Translations under genes and position numbers: made by a program | Shown: positions 8,001 to 9,388 of the stretch, piece by piece | How the letters are laid out: every line of letters starts with the position of its first letter | How positions within the stretch are numbered: position 1 is the first letter of the stretch | Notes under the pieces: model-generated | What the model saw: only the letters and a program-made list of their open reading frames with translations | Database searches by the model: none | Told to the model about the DNA's origin: nothing | Assembly: GCA_937967465.1 (NCBI GenBank) | Contig: CALBSW010000047.1 | Coordinates: forward strand, 1 to 9,388 | DNA: 9,388 nt | Source of the DNA: an uncultured Flavobacteriales bacterium | GTDB taxonomy: Bacteria; Bacteroidota; Bacteroidia; Flavobacteriales_D; Sanyastnellaceae | Reading direction: 5' to 3'

Positions 8001-8563
8001 CGTGGGAGAACAGCGCCAAGCTGACCCACCAGGACGGGACGGTCTACTTCCAGCGGACCTATCCGGAGGCCAACACCCAGTACCGGGACACCATTTACAT
8101 GAACGAAGGGTGCTACACCTTCGAGTTCTTCGACAGCGACGACGATGGCATCAGCTTCTGGGCCAACAACGACGGCAGTGGTTTTGTCCGCCTTCGGAAG
8201 GTGGGGGGCAACTTCATCACCTTCGAGCCGGACTTCGGAAAGTCCATCGTCCACAACTTCCACTTTGAGACCAACCTGGTCAATGACATTGAAGCGCCGG
8301 ACGTGGCCGATGCGACCGAAGTGCGGGTCTATCCCAATCCCGCGAGGGAGGCGGTGACGTTTGAATTGGAGGGGTGGAACGGTGCCTTCACGTGGTCCCT
8401 GCTGGACGGAGCGGGCCGGGAGGTGCAATCCGGGCGTGGACACGCCAGGCCGGATGCCCGTTACCAAGGCCGCATCCCATTGGCGGGATTGCCAGCCGGT
8501 GTGCATCTGCTTGTTTTGCAACAGGGAGATCGGACGGTTCGGCGCCGTGTGGTCGTTTTTTGA
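5075..8563 (+). CDS. Secreted PNGase F-like glycoamidase with inserted LamG domain and T9SS sorting domain
   Basis: A complete 1162-residue protein. Residues 1-24 form a signal peptide (basic start, hydrophobic LILLCSLTALA, cleavage after A24). Residues ~25-105 hold the first part of a PNGase F N-terminal domain, ending in CGEWDY; Asp91 matches catalytic Asp60 of PNGase F. Residues ~106-610 are an insertion with a beta-rich module (~155-275) and a LamG/concanavalin A-like domain (~305-490: ITIECWVYG, WNHWAFVKN, MYLNGELF, VDDFRIWGKAL). The glycosidase resumes at ~613 (RYITPYGIGLDL; WYDVTDYLPLL) and continues through the C-terminal domain, with NCAEFC (Glu738, matching Glu206) and DRAGWCPG (777-784). 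Ig-like sequence (~840-945), a Cys-poor module with a DSDDDG loop (1020-1025) and a T9SS type A sorting domain (~1081-1162, VYPNPA) follow. PNGase F hydrolyses the GlcNAc-asparagine bond of N-glycoproteins, outside the cell. That activity is inferred; the equivalent of Glu118 is not evident. Confidence 0.85.
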   Translation: MINTCIARLSSATLILLCSLTALADTTTVQTYTFDAQNNPETAYDSPGRRWFEFPASDNGVAYGKVLMEYTLKCFEDGTAGNLGYACGEWDYLSYTYLFDHTGMLDSAALQHPYRLLADAPFESADLLPYLEGVQDSIWMPAAQHIVDAVNSEVTVQPGEVGYAEGLFAPAASRRAQCLWTAEELAPLGAGTIDRLWIPMMAGAADARRMDLKWGLTSDTALTGFRELSNTAYQYGLSTWQFDDSLSLRLSPPIEWDGEGNLILEFALDDVDVATDGNQDGWVVTNNAPGQGWASTGEDGEVVFTAPDRIEIDVDDLGGLSQEITIECWVYGDPDSQPQNGTLFEGLNANNQRVVNVHLPWGNGRVYWDCGWDGGYDRIDAQAATQDYEGQWNHWAFVKNATTGVMEMYLNGELFHSGTNKDNPIEDIVRMNLGCSGTGTNHYNGRVDDFRIWGKALDGATIAEWMNHQPTAFHPDWDDLLVDYHFDGANGTEEVNHKPGGAPGFHHGTTLRRTTPGRERFKGDETPFRPHIGFGRGEYLELVADGAILDLQPVAPMSLSTWEVQGNAVAMTDLTYHYSPGETVSVPLFADTISYPIAGEVTPVVNDTLDYFGVPFEVIDRYELYRYITPYGIGLDLGDDGWTWWYDVTDYLPLLRDSVQLEAGNWQELLDLKFHFIEGEPARDVLGVEAFWKGQYGLSTFDQNVVAYEYAPGEGEAMWRLKTRASGHGFGSGNNCAEFCPNIHKVKVNGEQQWSWQIMQECADNALFPQGGTWIYDRAGWCPGAPTETRDMELTPLVEGNDNFTVDYDIDYDPDGNYRFEGQIIAYGPANHSLDAELVDVIAPNGSKLSSRTNPICDKPQVVLRNSGSTPLTSCTITFGLEGNLQSTTWTGELGFLEEEVVDLVALDANLWVGDEDEDLVFIARVSAPNGGTDEVAWNDEVRSTFRRPPTYTYMDDPDDEDDNRLIVFVRTNSTPWENSAKLTHQDGTVYFQRTYPEANTQYRDTIYMNEGCYTFEFFDSDDDGISFWANNDGSGFVRLRKVGGNFITFEPDFGKSIVHNFHFETNLVNDIEAPDVADATEVRVYPNPAREAVTFELEGWNGAFTWSLLDGAGREVQSGRGHARPDARYQGRIPLAGLPAGVHLLVLQQGDRTVRRRVVVF
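5390..6910 (+). other. Insertion within the PNGase F-like N-terminal domain
   Basis: Encodes residues ~106-612. In PNGase F the segment from CDEWDRY to FITPYWVG is only a couple of dozen residues. Here the matching CGEWDY (87-92) and YITPYGIG (627-634) are about 540 apart. The intervening stretch has a beta-rich module with CLWTAEELAPLGAGTIDRLW (178-197) and an ILEFALDDV strand, of a type frequent in Bacteroidota secreted proteins, then a LamG-like domain (nt ~5987-6544). LamG domains often bind glycans, so substrate targeting is a plausible inference. Confidence 0.7.
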
Positions 8564-8595
8564 GGGGTTGGGCTAAAAAAAATCAAGAATTTTCT

Positions 8596-8628
8596 GAGAG
8601 ACCCCCTTCAAAAGAGGGGGGGTGTCTC
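8596..8628 (+). terminator. Hairpin after the PNGase F-like gene; possible terminator
   Basis: The inner stem CCCCCTT (8602-8608) pairs with GAGGGGG (8614-8620) around the loop CAAAA. The outer stem GAGAGA (8596-8601) pairs with TGTCTC (8623-8628) with one G-G mismatch and a two-G bulge. It lies 32 bp after the stop codon. No T tract follows on the + strand, so it is not a textbook terminator; on the - strand a T8 tract does follow, but no - strand gene is seen to use it. Confidence 0.5.
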
Positions 8629-8640
8629 GTGAATTCACGA
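8627..8640. promoter_or_regulatory. Perfect 14-bp palindrome, candidate operator upstream of glutamine synthetase III
   Basis: TCGTGAATTCACGA is identical to its own reverse complement and lies 42 bp before the -7-like box and 68 bp before the ATG. This size and symmetry suit a dimeric regulator, and glutamine synthetase genes are usually nitrogen-controlled. I do not recognise the site as that of any named regulator. It overlaps the outer stem of the hairpin at 8596-8628 by two bases. Confidence 0.35.
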
Positions 8641-8681
8641 AAAATTCATCAACAACCCCGGTTTTTGACGAGGGGGCACTC

Positions 8682-8689
8682 TATTTTTG
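8682..8689 (+). promoter_or_regulatory. Bacteroidota -7 promoter element (TATTTTTG) for glutamine synthetase III
   Basis: TATTTTTG is an exact match to TAnnTTTG, 19 bp before the ATG at 8709. An upstream TTTG (8664-8667, inside GTTTTTGACG) could be the -33 box, but the 14-bp spacer is shorter than the usual roughly 17-23, so the pair is imperfect. Confidence 0.5.
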
Positions 8690-8708
8690 TGCCTCTATCG
8701 GAAATACC

Positions 8709-9388
8709 ATGTCCACTTACCGCATCACGGCAATCGAGGATGTCCTCGAGCGTTCCCCCAAGGCTCCTGAGACGCCTTCCCGCAAAATCTCAGAGTACTA
8801 TGGCGACCACGCCTTCACCCTCAGCGCCATGCGCGAGTACCTCACGGAGGAGGCTTACGACCACGTTGTGGCGGCCACGCAAGACGGCATTCGCATCGAC
8901 CGGAAGATTGCCGATCAGGTGGCCAGCTCCCTGAAGGAGTGGGCCATGGCCCGCGGTGCGACGCACTACACCCACTGGTTCCAGCCGCTGACCGGCAGCA
9001 CGGCGGAGAAGCACGACAGCTTCATCCAGCCTGACGGCCGCGGTGGTGCCATCGAGCGCTTCGACGGCAGCCTCCTCGTTCAGCAGGAGCCCGACGCCTC
9101 CAGCTTCCCGAACGGTGGCATCCGCTCCACCTTCGAGGCCCGGGGCTACACCCTCTGGGATCCCAGCAGCGCCCCGTTCATCATGGGCACCACCCTCTGC
9201 ATTCCCACGATCTTCATCGCCTACACGGGACAGTCCCTCGACAACAAGGCGCCGCTCCTCAAGGCCCTCGCTGCCGTGGACAAGGCCGCCACGAACGTCT
9301 GCCAGTACTTCGACAAGAACGTCACCAAGGTGGTCGCCACCCTCGGCTGGGAGCAGGAGTACTTCCTCGTCGACAAGGCCCTCTACAA
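8709..9388 (+). CDS. glnN: Glutamine synthetase type III, N-terminal part (3'-partial)
   Basis: An open frame of 226 codons starts at ATG 8709 (MSTYRITAIEDVLERSP) and runs off the right edge without a stop; the family is about 700 or more residues, so roughly a third is present. Type III signatures are clear: HYTHWFQPLTGSTAEKHDSF (86-105), FDGSLLVQQEPDASSFPNGG (118-137), GYTLWDPSSAPFI (146-158) and GWEQEYFLVD (213-222), where the glutamates belong to the metal and substrate site. The enzyme joins ammonia to glutamate using ATP in the cytoplasm and is a main route of nitrogen assimilation in Bacteroidota. No strong Shine-Dalgarno precedes the start; a -7-like box and a palindrome lie upstream, suggesting its own promoter. 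The symbol glnN follows usage for type III enzymes; glnA is also used. The adjacent gene on the left ends 145 bp upstream. Confidence 0.96.
   Translation, partial: MSTYRITAIEDVLERSPKAPETPSRKISEYYGDHAFTLSAMREYLTEEAYDHVVAATQDGIRIDRKIADQVASSLKEWAMARGATHYTHWFQPLTGSTAEKHDSFIQPDGRGGAIERFDGSLLVQQEPDASSFPNGGIRSTFEARGYTLWDPSSAPFIMGTTLCIPTIFIAYTGQSLDNKAPLLKALAAVDKAATNVCQYFDKNVTKVVATLGWEQEYFLVDKALY

Larger units (their letters stand above)
8564..8708. other. AT-rich intergenic region before glutamine synthetase III
   Basis: This 145-bp gap is visibly richer in A and T than the coding DNA around it (an eight-A run at 8575-8582 and several T runs). It contains a G/C hairpin, a perfect palindrome and a -7-like box, each listed separately. 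In addition GAATTTTC (8587-8594) can pair with GAAAAATTC (8639-8647) with one bulged A, enclosing the hairpin and palindrome in a larger fold. No small ORF in it looks credible. Confidence 0.6.

Noticed and set aside
5528..8521. 997-residue open frame on the - strand opposite the PNGase F-like gene
   Set aside because: It is the antisense of a gene with clear domains, a signal peptide and a sorting domain. Its product is Val/Arg/His/Gly-rich with no motif, as expected from GC-rich third codon positions.
8575..8628. Classical terminator on the - strand (hairpin then T8)
   Set aside because: The geometry is fair, with about 13 bases between stem and T run, but there is no - strand gene to the right within the window for it to serve.
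8374..8934. 186-residue + strand open frame spanning the end of the PNGase F-like gene and the start of glutamine synthetase
   Set aside because: It is out of frame with both well-supported genes, reads through the structured intergenic region, and has no family resemblance.
1..9388. Insertion sequences, CRISPR arrays, tRNA or rRNA genes, phage or defence genes
   Set aside because: I read for transposase motifs, regularly spaced direct repeats and tRNA-like cloverleaf ends and found none. The only repeats are coding domain repeats and the hairpins listed.

Overview
The window looks like chromosome of a GC-rich Bacteroidota bacterium, probably Flavobacteriales-like; this is inferred from gene content, as no marker gene is present. 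Three things point there. Two very large secreted proteins end in type IX secretion system (T9SS) type A sorting domains. The glutamine synthetase is the type III form typical of Bacteroidota. The intergenic gaps carry TAnnTTTG-like -7 elements. All four genes are on the + strand. Coding DNA is dense and about 60% GC by eye, and I see no mobile element, tRNA, rRNA or CRISPR array.

Layout. (1) 3-3725 is the 3' part of a giant multidomain surface or secreted protein. It has five HYR/Ig-like repeats, and three of them are interrupted by other beta-rich modules: a nidogen-like module, a tandem pair of ~115-residue modules, and an unassigned module. It ends in a T9SS sorting domain, followed by a strong hairpin terminator at 3747-3784. 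(2) 3830-5026 is a complete PLP-dependent class I/II aminotransferase with every expected cofactor residue. (3) 5075-8563 is a complete 1162-residue secreted protein related to peptide-N-glycosidase F (PNGase F). Its N-terminal glycosidase domain appears split by about 500 residues that include a LamG/concanavalin A-like domain; it too ends in a T9SS sorting domain. (4) 8564-8708 is an unusually AT-rich intergenic region with a C/G hairpin, a perfect 14-bp palindrome and a -7-like box. (5) 8709-9388 is the first 226 codons of glutamine synthetase III, running off the window.

How they fit together. Genes 1 and 3 are T9SS cargo that would be exported and attached to the surface or released. Gene 3 plausibly removes N-glycans from glycoproteins, and gene 1 looks like an adhesin or structural protein. 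The aminotransferase and glutamine synthetase are cytoplasmic nitrogen-metabolism enzymes. Gaps and terminators suggest separate transcription units, except that genes 2 and 3 are only 48 bp apart. The most notable pattern is that both secreted proteins are built by nesting whole domains inside loops of other domains rather than only stringing them end to end.
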